This document shows positions 6,461 through 13,574 of a stretch of DNA of 16,498 nt, piece after piece. Under the pieces are notes generated by a model. That model was not told the origin of the DNA, did not search any database, and worked only from the letters and a program-made list of their open reading frames with translations. Numbering within the stretch: the first letter of the stretch is position 1; each line of letters begins with the position of its first letter. The translations under genes were made by a program, and so were the position numbers. The stretch comes from an uncultured Clostridia bacterium. GTDB taxonomy: Bacteria; Bacillota; Clostridia; Oscillospirales; Acutalibacteraceae. The stretch spans positions 1-16,498 of the forward strand of contig CAJFUH010000143.1 of the NCBI GenBank assembly GCA_904420155.1, given 5' to 3'.

Positions 6461-7136
6461 TCCGCACCTCCGGACGTCCAGTATCCCCTACTACCATACC
6501 ATCTTTGATCTCGATGACGCGGCGGGGAAAGCGTTTCACCAGGGAGTGCTCGTGGGTCACCATCAATACTGTGGTGCCTCTCCGATTGATTTCACTGAGC
6601 AAATCCACAATTTCGTACGACAAAGCCGGGTCGACATTTCCTGTAGGCTCGTCTGCAATAATCATGCTGGGGTTATTCACCAGCGCCCTGGCCAAACCTA
6701 CACGCTGCTGTTCACCGCCGGACAGCTCCGACGGATGGCTGCGGGCCTTGGACTGTAATCCGACCAATCCTAATATGTACGGCACCCTTTTACGCACGTC
6801 CCGGGAAGACGCTCCCGTCACACGCATGGCAAAGGCCACATTATCGTACACACTCATTTTATCAATTAAACGGAAATCCTGAAATACGATTCCCATCGTT
6901 CTTCTTAAATAAGGAACATCCCGATGTTTGACCGTGGATAGTTTCCTTCCATTGACAATGATTTCACCGGAAGTTGGTTTTTCCTCTCTCATAATCAGTT
7001 TTAAAAAGGTACTCTTGCCAGCCCCTGAGGATCCAACGATAAAAACGAACTCGCCTTTTGCAATGTCTAAATCAATTCCCCTGAGAGCCTTCGTTCCATT
7101 TTCATATGTCTTTGTCACGTTTTGGAACTCTATCAC
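6450..7136 (-). CDS. ftsE: Cell division ABC transporter ATP-binding protein FtsE
   Basis: Cytosolic ATPase partner of FtsX, 228 residues, the usual FtsE length. Motifs: Walker A GSSGAGKST (35-43), Q-loop Gln86, signature LSGGEQQR (138-145), Walker B MIIADE (158-163), His195 switch. The frame is open upstream to 7226, but the GTG at 7136 is chosen: GGCGGAG lies 4 nt before it, a TATAAT box lies just upstream, and the product then begins VIEFQNVTKTY as in other FtsE proteins. First gene of the four-gene ftsE-ftsX-M23-S41 operon; it overlaps ftsX by 11 bp. Confidence 0.97.
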   Translation of the reverse strand: MIEFQNVTKTYENGTKALRGIDLDIAKGEFVFIVGSSGAGKSTFLKLIMREEKPTSGEIIVNGRKLSTVKHRDVPYLRRTMGIVFQDFRLIDKMSVYDNVAFAMRVTGASSRDVRKRVPYILGLVGLQSKARSHPSELSGGEQQRVGLARALVNNPSMIIADEPTGNVDPALSYEIVDLLSEINRRGTTVLMVTHEHSLVKRFPRRVIEIKDGMVVGDTGRPEVRNED

Positions 7137-7169
7137 TGCACTCCGCCTCTCTATGGCAACCAAACGCCT

Positions 7170-7198
7170 ATTATATTTCCCTTCCCTGCAAAATAACC
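7170..7198 (-). promoter_or_regulatory. Candidate promoter of the ftsEX operon
   Basis: Perfect TATAAT (-10, 7170-7175) on the minus strand, about 34 bp before the ftsE GTG. The hexamer 17 bp upstream (GGTTAT, 7193-7198) is a poor -35 and overlaps a small hairpin, so either an activator or another sigma factor may contribute. It is the only good -10 in the gap. Confidence 0.55.
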
Positions 7199-7247
7199 GG
7201 GCGCAATCCCGGCTATACACAAACAAGGGCGGACGCGCTGTCCGCCC
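7197..7247 (-). terminator. Tandem terminator hairpins after the CdaR-like gene
   Basis: First hairpin: GGGCGGAC (7227-7234) with GTCCGCCC (7240-7247), perfect 8-bp stem, 5-nt loop, followed in the minus direction by TTGTTTGTG. Second: CCGGG (7197-7201) with CCCGG (7208-7212), followed by TTATTTTG. Both T-tracts are imperfect, so some read-through into ftsE is possible. On the plus strand the first stem is followed by a T-run (7253-7259). Confidence 0.65.
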
Positions 7248-7257
7248 TGTAGATTTT

Positions 7258-8343
7258 TTAATACTTGACCGGATTCGCAGAAAGATATTTCTTTACCATC
7301 AGCGCCACCTTAAAGACAATGGCGTCTTCAAACTCGCGCAGATCCAAACCTGTCAGCTTCTTAATCTTTTCCAGCCGATACACCAAAGTATTCCGGTGTA
7401 CAAATAGCTTACGGGAAGTTTCCGAAACATTCAGATTGTTTTCAAAGAACTTTTGAATGGTAAACAGCGTCTCCTGATCCAGAGATTCAATAGATCCTCT
7501 TTTAAATACCTCTTTTAAGAACATATCACATAGCGTGGTGGGAAGCTGGTATACCAGACGGGCAATTCCCAAATTGTCGTAACTGACAATGGTACGCTCC
7601 GTATCGAATACCTTACCCACTTCCAAAGCCACCTGGGCTTCTTTAAAGGAACGGGCCAAATCCTTGATCCCATTGACCGTGGTACCAATGCCCACCACGC
7701 AATGGGTATAAAACTCGCTGGACAAAGTATCTACAATGGAACCCGCCAGCTTTTCCAAATCCTTGGAATCGATGCCGGCGCGAATCTCTTTGACCAGAGC
7801 GATATCAGTCTCATTGATGTTGATGACAAAGTCCTTGTTCTTGTCCGGGAAAAGATTTTGTATGATATCATATGCGGAAATATCAGTCTTGGAGACAATT
7901 TTAATCAGCATACATACCCGGCTGACATCGGAATTAAAACGCAGCTCCCGGGCCTTCAGATAAATATCGCCGGGCAAAATATTATCCAAAATCACATTCT
8001 TAATGAAGTTGCCACGGTCATACTTTTCATCATAATATTGCTTGATACTGCCCAGGGCTACCGCCAGCAACATGGCGTATTTTTGTGCAGCATCATCGTT
8101 TCCAGCTACAAAAACAGCATATTCCGGGCGCGGCCGATTGCCAAAAGAACGATAGGTATAGCCGTTAACCACAAAAGTTCCCGTAGCCGTTAAAGATTCT
8201 GCGGTAACGCTTTCGTTCACTTCTCCAATCCTGCCCAACTCGCTGCACGCAATAATGACAGAAGTCTCATCGATGACACCGATGGTTCTATCAATCGCGT
8301 CTCTCATTTGATGGATTACCCCTTGAAACAGTCTATTCGACAT
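7258..8343 (-). CDS. CdaR/PucR-type transcriptional regulator
   Basis: Cytosolic regulator of 361 residues. The C terminus (about 304-352, LNVSETSRKLFVHRNTLVYR and following) is the helix-turn-helix typical of CdaR/PucR regulators, with the hallmark HRNT-LxYRL pattern. The N terminus (about 1-130) looks like a ligand-sensing domain, and the middle (about 140-290) resembles the GGDEF-like domain of this family without a GGDEF motif. Known relatives respond to sugar diacids or purines; the ligand here is unknown. GAGGGAG precedes the ATG by 5 nt. It has its own promoter and terminator and lies next to an orphan sugar-importer ATPase, which makes carbohydrate-related control plausible but not shown. 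Confidence 0.88.
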   Translation of the reverse strand: MSNRLFQGVIHQMRDAIDRTIGVIDETSVIIACSELGRIGEVNESVTAESLTATGTFVVNGYTYRSFGNRPRPEYAVFVAGNDDAAQKYAMLLAVALGSIKQYYDEKYDRGNFIKNVILDNILPGDIYLKARELRFNSDVSRVCMLIKIVSKTDISAYDIIQNLFPDKNKDFVININETDIALVKEIRAGIDSKDLEKLAGSIVDTLSSEFYTHCVVGIGTTVNGIKDLARSFKEAQVALEVGKVFDTERTIVSYDNLGIARLVYQLPTTLCDMFLKEVFKRGSIESLDQETLFTIQKFFENNLNVSETSRKLFVHRNTLVYRLEKIKKLTGLDLREFEDAIVFKVALMVKKYLSANPVKY

Positions 8344-8374
8344 TAGATCTCCCTCACTTTTTCATTTATAATCG

Positions 8375-8389
8375 CCTCTGTACCAGAGG
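8375..8389. repeat. Small inverted repeat in the regulator leader
   Basis: CCTCTG (8375-8380) and CAGAGG (8384-8389) around TAC, about 32 nt before the ATG of the CdaR-like gene and downstream of its promoter. Could be an autoregulatory operator or an RNA hairpin; could be chance. Confidence 0.3.
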
Positions 8390-8457
8390 TTTTCACTCCC
8401 AATGCTAGTTTGTCCACTTCTTTGTTGTTATGGGGAACATCCCCTCTATATACATCT

Positions 8458-8486
8458 ATTTTACATAAATAGTTACAACTTTGCAA
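8458..8486 (-). promoter_or_regulatory. Promoter of the CdaR-like gene
   Basis: TTGCAA (-35, 8481-8486) and TAAAAT (-10, 8458-8463) with 17-bp spacing on the minus strand. Good vegetative promoter, giving a leader of about 110 nt. Confidence 0.65.
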
Positions 8487-8610
8487 CCTTATTATCAAAG
8501 AAACTTTCTTTTTTGCCTATAAAAACATGCATTTTACAGAATCTTAACAGTTTTTAGACGTTCTCGTGGTATCTCCCCACAAATTCTTTCTTTAAAAAAA
8601 TAAAAAAACA

Positions 8611-8633
8611 GGGTTGCCCACATGGAGCAACCC
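8611..8633 (-). terminator. Terminator of the sugar ABC ATPase gene
   Basis: GGGTTGC (8611-8617) pairs with GCAACCC (8627-8633). In the minus direction it is followed by TGTTTTTTTATTTTTTT. Classic intrinsic terminator about 28 nt after the stop codon. Confidence 0.92.
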
Positions 8634-8660
8634 TATCCCATTCAAATATGAAATTCTTGC

Positions 8661-9773
8661 TTAGTTCAAAATTGCCTGCTCTGTTTCCTTATCAAACAAA
8701 TGCATCTTGTTCATGGCAAAGGCAACTTTGATGGTATCGCCGGCTTTTGCGGTAGAAGTCGGGTCTACACGAGCCGTCACTGCGCTGCCCTCTACATTGA
8801 GATACAGGTAAGTTTCTGCGCCCATCAATTCCGTTACTTCTACATTGGCCATAACAGTGCTGTCCTGATGAGTTTGCAGGAATTCCTCTTCATCGTGTAC
8901 GTCTTCAGGACGAATACCAAAGGTAACCTCTTTGCCTACATATTTATCAATCTCAGTACCCTTTGCCTTGTCACTGGGAACAACAACCGTATGGCTGCCG
9001 AAAGTAAGCACAAAATTTTCGCCCTTTTTACCGACAGTAGCATCGATAAAGTTCATTTGGGGAGATCCCATAAATCCAGCTACAAACTCGTTGCAGGGTT
9101 TCTCATACAGGTTTTGAGGAGTATCCACCTGCTGAATGAATCCATCCTTCATAACCACAATGCGATCGCCCATGGTCATAGCTTCGGTCTGGTCATGGGT
9201 AACATAGATAAAGGTAGTTCCCAGTCTCTGATGCAGTTTGGCGATCTCAGTTCTCATCTGGGCGCGCAGCTTTGCGTCCAAGTTGGACAGCGGCTCATCC
9301 AGCAAGAATACCTTAGGATCACGTACGATAGCACGACCCAGAGCAACACGCTGTCTCTGACCGCCAGACAAAGCCTTCGGCTTGCGATCCAGCAGATGGG
9401 AAATATCCAAAATACGTGCGGCCTCTTCTACACGGCGCTTAATCTCATCTTTGGGAGTTTTACGCAGCTTCAGGCCGAACGCCATATTGTCGTACACAGT
9501 CATATGGGGATACAGCGCATAGTTCTGGAACACCATCGCGATGTCGCGATCCTTGGGGGCCACATCGTTGGAGAGGGTATCTCCTATGTACAGTTCTCCA
9601 TCACTGATTTCTTCCAGACCGGCGATCATACGAAGAGTAGTGGATTTACCACATCCGGAAGGTCCAACCAGAATGATGAACTCCTTATCTTCAATATCGA
9701 GATTAAAGTCAGTAACAGCGGTTACTCCACCCGGGTACACCTTATAGATGCCCTTCAGAATTACTTTTGCCAT
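8661..9773 (-). CDS. msmX: Carbohydrate ABC importer ATP-binding protein (MsmX/MsmK/UgpC family)
   Basis: Cytosolic ATPase of type I carbohydrate importers, 370 residues, full family length. Motifs: Walker A GPSGCGKST (37-45), Q-loop Gln83, signature LSGGQRQR (135-142), Walker B VFLLDE (155-160), His193, followed by a C-terminal TOBE/OB regulatory region (about 240-370) including FGIRPEDV. The ATG has AGGAGG upstream. No permease or binding-protein gene lies beside it; the gene has its own promoter and terminator. In B. subtilis, MsmX is such a stand-alone ATPase shared by several sugar importers, and the same role is the simplest inference here. A perfect palindrome between promoter and ribosome site suggests local repression. 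Confidence 0.95.
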   Translation of the reverse strand: MAKVILKGIYKVYPGGVTAVTDFNLDIEDKEFIILVGPSGCGKSTTLRMIAGLEEISDGELYIGDTLSNDVAPKDRDIAMVFQNYALYPHMTVYDNMAFGLKLRKTPKDEIKRRVEEAARILDISHLLDRKPKALSGGQRQRVALGRAIVRDPKVFLLDEPLSNLDAKLRAQMRTEIAKLHQRLGTTFIYVTHDQTEAMTMGDRIVVMKDGFIQQVDTPQNLYEKPCNEFVAGFMGSPQMNFIDATVGKKGENFVLTFGSHTVVVPSDKAKGTEIDKYVGKEVTFGIRPEDVHDEEEFLQTHQDSTVMANVEVTELMGAETYLYLNVEGSAVTARVDPTSTAKAGDTIKVAFAMNKMHLFDKETEQAILN

Positions 9774-9794
9774 AATAAACCTCCTGCATTATTC

Positions 9795-9809
9795 CGTGCA
9801 ACTTGCACG
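9795..9809. promoter_or_regulatory. 15-bp palindrome, putative operator of the sugar ATPase gene
   Basis: CGTGCAA-C-TTGCACG, perfect 7-bp arms around one base. It lies about 22 bp before the ATG and downstream of the -10 box, at about +15 to +30, a usual site for a roadblock repressor. The TTGCA-type half-sites recall LacI-family operators, but no regulator is identified. Confidence 0.5.
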
Positions 9810-9831
9810 TGATGCTTTTTCTTACATTAAT

Positions 9832-9860
9832 AATATATCAGATTTTTGCATTTCTGAACA
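9832..9860 (-). promoter_or_regulatory. Extended -10 promoter of the sugar ATPase gene
   Basis: TG-A-TATATT (extended -10; hexamer 9832-9837, TG at 9839-9840) with a weak -35 TGTTCA (9855-9860) 17 bp upstream on the minus strand. The extended -10 compensates for the poor -35. Confidence 0.6.
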
Positions 9861-9927
9861 GTCTTTTTTTGCCTAAAGATTAAACCCATACTTTATGTAA
9901 ATCTAACAGAACACAAATCAACAACAA

Positions 9928-10662
9928 TTATTTGGTGGAAAATGCCCGCAAAAATACCAAATTTCGCTCTTCTTCTGAAATCTCTCTGCACATTCCTGGC
10001 TCTAGCGCCCGATCTAATTCCAATGCTCCAATACTTAATCTTTTCAATTGTAAAACATCACAACTAATTGTATGAAACATTCTTTTAATTTGGTGAAATT
10101 TACCTTCGCAAATCTCGACCTGTACCCTCTCCGTTTCCCCGCGTTCCATGACCTGCAATTGGGCCGGCAGACATTTCGTTCCGTCCGACAAGACAATCCC
10201 CGCCTGGAATCGCTGGATCTCAGGAACGCCTACTGTTCCAGATATCACCGCCTCATATCGCTTAAACACATGTTTTTTTGGTGAAAGCATACGATGGGCG
10301 AAGTCGCCGTCATTGGTAATAATTAATAATCCTTCCGTATCTTTATCCAATCTGCCCGCAGGAAACAGCCCTGGGCGCCTCCATTTGTCCGGCACCAGAT
10401 CCACTACCGTTTTACAGCGGGGGTCTCTGCTGGCCGATACCACCCCTTTCGGCTTATTCATCATCAGATAACAAAACTTCTGGACGGAAAGAAGATTGCC
10501 TTGAACCAAAATCTCCGCTTTTTCCCCATCCCACTTGCTTTCCGGCCTTTTTTCCACATTCCCGTCTACCACAACCTGCCCTGTACGGATCAAACGGGTT
10601 ACTTCTTTTCTGCTCCCCAGACCTTGTGAAGACAAGAGCTTGTCCAAACGTTCCTTTGCCAT
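9928..10662 (-). CDS. RsuA/RluB family rRNA pseudouridine synthase
   Basis: Converts a uridine in ribosomal RNA to pseudouridine; cytosolic. 244 residues: an N-terminal S4 RNA-binding domain (about 3-50, ERLDKLLSSQGLGSRKEV) followed by the catalytic domain (about 62-235). The catalytic Asp106 sits in GRLDKDTEGL, and the KPKG motif is at 70-73. The length fits RsuA (16S Psi516) better than RluB, which has a longer tail, but I cannot fix the target base. GGAGA precedes the ATG. There is little room for a promoter between the hairpin at 10692-10722 and the start, so it is probably read from the DUF4830 gene upstream. Confidence 0.93.
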   Translation of the reverse strand: MAKERLDKLLSSQGLGSRKEVTRLIRTGQVVVDGNVEKRPESKWDGEKAEILVQGNLLSVQKFCYLMMNKPKGVVSASRDPRCKTVVDLVPDKWRRPGLFPAGRLDKDTEGLLIITNDGDFAHRMLSPKKHVFKRYEAVISGTVGVPEIQRFQAGIVLSDGTKCLPAQLQVMERGETERVQVEICEGKFHQIKRMFHTISCDVLQLKRLSIGALELDRALEPGMCREISEEERNLVFLRAFSTK

Positions 10663-10691
10663 ATATGTTCTCCATTTCCTATTTCATAAAT

Positions 10692-10722
10692 AAGGCGGCG
10701 GACCGCTTTCGCCCGCCGCCTT
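10692..10722 (-). terminator. GC-rich hairpin between DUF4830 and the pseudouridine synthase gene
   Basis: AAGGCGGCGG (10692-10701) pairs perfectly with CCGCCGCCTT (10713-10722), 11-nt loop. In the minus direction only ATTTATG follows, a poor T-tract. It may be a leaky terminator or an RNA-stability hairpin between two cotranscribed genes. Confidence 0.6.
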
Positions 10723-10737
10723 TCCTCAAGATTTCTC

Positions 10738-11355
10738 TCAATCCACCGGGGCTTCCGGCATTTCCGGGTCAGGCGCCAATGTCTCCCGCTCGGTGGAGCT
10801 TTCTACCGGCAGTAAACTGGAAGTGCCTGTATCGCCCGTGGACGACGCCTGTGAAGCTCCCTCTTGGGAGTCCGTTGGAGTCGGATTGACAAAACCGTGC
10901 ATAAACCCATTCAATTGGGTGGAACTGATATCACCGCCGATTACCCTGCCATCCAGAATCAGGAGATTGGCGTGCACCCCTTCGGTCTGACCCGGATAAT
11001 TGGTCACTTCATAAGTCCACCGTTTGCAAGTTTTTCCTGCATAATGGCTCAGATCCAGTCCCTGCTGTTTCTGAATATCATTGTAGCTTTGATAAGTTTC
11101 ATTGAACTGGGCTGGAAGCACGATCTCACAGATTTCCAAAGGTTCCTCTTTCACTTCCCAACCAAATTGAGACAGAAAGGAGATCCGCTCTGGGTTATTG
11201 GAAGCGGACAGATTATATTTCCCTATTTTGGAAACCGCCTGAGCCTCGTCCCCGCCCTGCCCAAACAACAAAAAGCATCCCGCTATTACCATCACGACAA
11301 TGCCGGCAAAGAGCACCAATTTTTTCTTGGATGTTTTCATAGAAACCACAAACAT
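10738..11355 (-). CDS. DUF4830 domain protein, putative lipoprotein
   Basis: 205 residues from the ATG at 11355, preferred over ATGs at 11361 and 11406 because GGGGGA lies 6 nt upstream. A short basic start is followed by a hydrophobic segment (13-31) containing IAGC, a possible lipobox with Cys27, so it is exported and either lipidated or membrane-anchored. The central region (about 55-160) matches my memory of DUF4830: FLSQFGWEV, SYNDIQKQQGLDLSHYAGK, YEVTNYPGQTEGVHANLLIL and GRVIGGDISS. That family is common in gut Clostridia and has no known function. The last 45 residues are Ser/Thr/Pro/Glu-rich and probably unstructured. I see no convincing own promoter; it follows the NSS transporter gene by 81 bp. 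Confidence 0.85.
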   Translation of the reverse strand: MFVVSMKTSKKKLVLFAGIVVMVIAGCFLLFGQGGDEAQAVSKIGKYNLSASNNPERISFLSQFGWEVKEEPLEICEIVLPAQFNETYQSYNDIQKQQGLDLSHYAGKTCKRWTYEVTNYPGQTEGVHANLLILDGRVIGGDISSTQLNGFMHGFVNPTPTDSQEGASQASSTGDTGTSSLLPVESSTERETLAPDPEMPEAPVD

Positions 11356-11436
11356 AGCCATTCCCCCTTTTATACCGTATATATATGAGGGGATACGCAG
11401 ATTCATGATACCACAAAAAGAAAGTTTGCCGCTTTG

Positions 11437-12810
11437 TTATGCCAAAATCATTTGGATATACCCCTGGAGGAAGATAAAAATCACCAGAATGGGTAAAATC
11501 CACGTGACATAAAAACGGGCCCATTTGGGGAATTTCCATCCCTTTCCCTGGTTAGCTTCTTCGATGAAATTCTCCCATCCCCACCCGCTTTTCCGGGTGC
11601 AGAATAAAAGAAAGATCAGAGATCCGATAGGCAACAGGTTATTGCTGACAATAAAGTCCTCCAAATCCAAAATAGAGGTACCCGCCCCCAAGGGCTGGAA
11701 ACCGCTCAGCAGGCTGAACCCTAATGCACAGGGGAGGGACAGCAGAATGACCACCACAATATTGATTGTCACACTCTTTTTTCTGCTCCAATGGAACAAA
11801 TCCATCCCAAAGGATACAATATTCTCAAATACTGCAATAATCGTGGTTAAGGCCGCAAAGGTCATAAACAAGAAGAACAGGGCGCCCCAAATACGGCCGC
11901 CTGCCATAGAATTGAAAATATTGGGCAAGGTCACAAACACCAATTTAGGGCCGCTGCCCACATCCACGCCAAAAGAGGAACAAGCGGGAAAAATAATCAG
12001 ACCTGCAACCAGCGCCACCAATGTGTCCAATAACGTAATATTACAGGCTTCCCCCATCAGGCTGCGGCTCTTTCCAATATAACTCCCAAAAATAGCCATG
12101 CTGCCGATGCCAATACTCAAAGTAAAGAAAGCCTGTCCCATAGCGGCTCCAACGATATTCCACCAGTTATCCTGTATCTGGTTCAAATCAGGCCAGAGAT
12201 AAAATTGCAGCCCTTCCATAGCCCCAGGCAACGTAAAAGAACGAACGGCCAAAACCAACATAATTACAAACAGGCTGGACATCATAATTTTTGTGATCTT
12301 TTCCACACCTTTGCGCAGGCCCAGCATACAAATACCAAAACCCAGCAAAGTGGTCACCACCATCCAGAAAACGGATCCCACGGGCTCCTGCTGCATCTGT
12401 GAAAAAACCGTTTCCACCTGTTGGGTATTGGCCCCCTCAAATTCTCCGCCTATTATTTTAATCAAATATTGCAGCATCCATCCGCCAATGGTGGTATAAA
12501 ACATCATCAGGATGAAATTACCGCCCATAGCTACATAGCGGAACCAATGCCATTTCGTCCCTTTGGGTTCAAGCTCATTAAAAGCGGTAGCTACGCTTCT
12601 TTGACTTGCCCGGCCTACTGAAAATTCCATTACCATAATGGGCAACCCAAAGATCGCCAGGAAAAATAAATAGACCAGTACAAAAATGGCACCGCCATTC
12701 TGGCCCGTCACATAAGGGAAACGCCACACATTCCCTAATCCCACGGCGCATCCCGCCGACAATAAAATAAATCCAAGCCGGGAAGACAATCTTTCTCTGT
12801 TTTGTTCCAC
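11437..12810 (-). CDS. Sodium-dependent transporter of the NSS/SNF family
   Basis: Inner-membrane sodium symporter related to LeuT, MhsT and TnaT, which take up amino acids. 457 residues from a GTG at 12810, chosen because GAGGTG lies about 9 nt upstream and because the product then begins EQNRERLSSRLGF, as in other members. The hallmark TM1 motif is present: AVGLGNVWRFPY (about 22-33), where the helix unwinds to bind Na+ and substrate. Eleven to twelve hydrophobic segments follow, as expected. TM6-type residues and the length fit the bacterial group; the substrate (tryptophan, tyrosine or another amino acid) cannot be read off. It is transcribed divergently from the lipoprotein gene. Confidence 0.95.
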   Translation of the reverse strand: MEQNRERLSSRLGFILLSAGCAVGLGNVWRFPYVTGQNGGAIFVLVYLFFLAIFGLPIMVMEFSVGRASQRSVATAFNELEPKGTKWHWFRYVAMGGNFILMMFYTTIGGWMLQYLIKIIGGEFEGANTQQVETVFSQMQQEPVGSVFWMVVTTLLGFGICMLGLRKGVEKITKIMMSSLFVIMLVLAVRSFTLPGAMEGLQFYLWPDLNQIQDNWWNIVGAAMGQAFFTLSIGIGSMAIFGSYIGKSRSLMGEACNITLLDTLVALVAGLIIFPACSSFGVDVGSGPKLVFVTLPNIFNSMAGGRIWGALFFLFMTFAALTTIIAVFENIVSFGMDLFHWSRKKSVTINIVVVILLSLPCALGFSLLSGFQPLGAGTSILDLEDFIVSNNLLPIGSLIFLLFCTRKSGWGWENFIEEANQGKGWKFPKWARFYVTWILPILVIFIFLQGYIQMILA

Positions 12811-12847
12811 AATTACACCCACCTCATTCATCATTTCTTAATAGGAT

Positions 12848-12876
12848 ATCATATTCCGCATAAAATAACAAAGCAA
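12848..12876 (-). promoter_or_regulatory. Promoter of the NSS transporter gene
   Basis: TTGCTT (-35, 12871-12876) and TATGAT (-10, 12848-12853) with 17-bp spacing on the minus strand, about 38 bp before the GTG start. Its -35 lies 3 bp from the -35 of the divergent promoter. Confidence 0.75.
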
Positions 12877-12879
12877 AAG

Positions 12880-12908
12880 TTTACAAATCTTTTTGTTTCT
12901 AGTATAGT
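12880..12908 (+). promoter_or_regulatory. Promoter of the lipoprotein gene
   Basis: TTTACA (-35, 12880-12885) and TATAGT (-10, 12903-12908) with 17-bp spacing on the plus strand, about 48 bp before the ATG. Confidence 0.78.
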
Positions 12909-12955
12909 ATGGATAGTATCAAAAGACTTGACTCTATCAAAAAAGGAAGGATTTT

Positions 12956-13486
12956 ATGAAAAAGTATAAGTTGCTTCTTTGCGGAGCGATTCTCCTGGTA
13001 AGCTGTTTGTTCTTATTTGGCTGTTCTAATCCTGATTTTTATGGAGAGAATGTCTCTCGCGCTACTTCCGGCATTTCAGCGGAGGAAGCGGAAGAGACCG
13101 CCTCCTATTCCTCCTACGAAGATTTTACCCCTCAAGAACAGGTCGCTGTAGATGCCATCAAAGTTCTACAAGAGGGGCTGCGCAACCCGGAAAGTACCGT
13201 TATCTATAAAATCACGTATATTAAAAACAGCAACAATACCGACTTGCTGGATATCTATATCGATTTTGACGCCATCAATGAAAACGGCCTGCGGGAACGC
13301 ATGGTTGCGGGGGTATTGGGAGACGATCCCACCTCTATCCACGAATCCCTCCCCACATTTTTAGATCTGGAAACAACCATCAATGATATTGACAAAGTTT
13401 TTGCAGAAGCCAACCGGCAATTGGGTATCCGCCCGGAATCTTCTTCCTCAGAAAGCGGAGAGAATTCCACTTCCGCCCAGTCTTAA
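12956..13486 (+). CDS. Small predicted lipoprotein, unknown function
   Basis: 176 residues. Type II signal peptide: MKKYK, a hydrophobic stretch, then the lipobox LFGC with Cys23 as the lipidated residue, so it is anchored on the outer face of the membrane. After a Ser/Glu-rich spacer (25-60), a compact domain (about 60-155) contains VDAIKVLQEGLRNPES, alternating hydrophobic strands (TVIYKITYIK, LLDIYIDFDAINENG) and a helical end. The pattern resembles small extracytoplasmic alpha/beta domains, but I recognise no family. The last 17 residues are Ser/Glu-rich. AAGGAAGG lies 5 nt before the ATG. It is the only plus-strand gene here, a complete single-gene unit with its own promoter and terminator. 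Confidence 0.85.
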   Translation: MKKYKLLLCGAILLVSCLFLFGCSNPDFYGENVSRATSGISAEEAEETASYSSYEDFTPQEQVAVDAIKVLQEGLRNPESTVIYKITYIKNSNNTDLLDIYIDFDAINENGLRERMVAGVLGDDPTSIHESLPTFLDLETTINDIDKVFAEANRQLGIRPESSSSESGENSTSAQS

Positions 13487-13515
13487 AAACGGCCCCACTT
13501 TTCGGCGCCGTATAT

Positions 13516-13555
13516 AAAAGGGAACCTTCCTGCAAAAGCAGGAAGGTTCCCTTTT
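13516..13555. terminator. Bidirectional terminator between lipoprotein and EF-G-like genes
   Basis: GGGAACCTTCCTGC (13520-13533) and GCAGGAAGGTTCCC (13538-13551) form a perfect 14-bp stem with an AAAA loop. It is followed by TTTTGTCTTT on the plus side and preceded by AAAA, which reads TTTT on the minus side. It ends both converging transcripts. Confidence 0.92.
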
Positions 13556-13574
13556 GTCTTTGCATATTGCTTTT

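Larger units (their letters stand above)
8344..8660. other. Intergenic region between the regulator and the sugar ATPase gene
   Basis: 317 bp without a gene. It holds the terminator of the ATPase gene (8611-8633), an AT-rich stretch, the promoter of the regulator (8458-8486) and its leader of roughly 110 nt. The leader contains two small inverted repeats: GGGGAACATCCCC near 8432-8444 and CCTCTG-tac-CAGAGG at 8375-8389. I see no riboswitch-like fold or small RNA. Confidence 0.6.

Noticed and set aside
7137..7226. N-terminal extension of FtsE to 7226
   Set aside because: It would include the terminator region and lie upstream of the TATAAT box; FtsE family length and GGCGGAG support the GTG at 7136.
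8344..8600. Riboswitch in the long leader of the CdaR-like gene
   Set aside because: Only two short inverted repeats are visible; no conserved aptamer motif that I know and no terminator/antiterminator pair.
8661..9773. Glycerol-phosphate-specific UgpC
   Set aside because: Automatic naming often gives this, but without Ugp permease or binding-protein genes the substrate is not supported; the MsmX-type shared role fits better.
8700..9812. 370-residue plus-strand open frame opposite the sugar ATPase gene
   Set aside because: Lies antisense to a certain gene with all ABC motifs; its translation has no recognisable domain and no ribosome site. It is a codon-bias shadow.
11525..12082. 185-residue plus-strand open frame inside the NSS transporter gene
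   Set aside because: Antisense shadow of a conserved membrane protein; no ribosome site and no domain.
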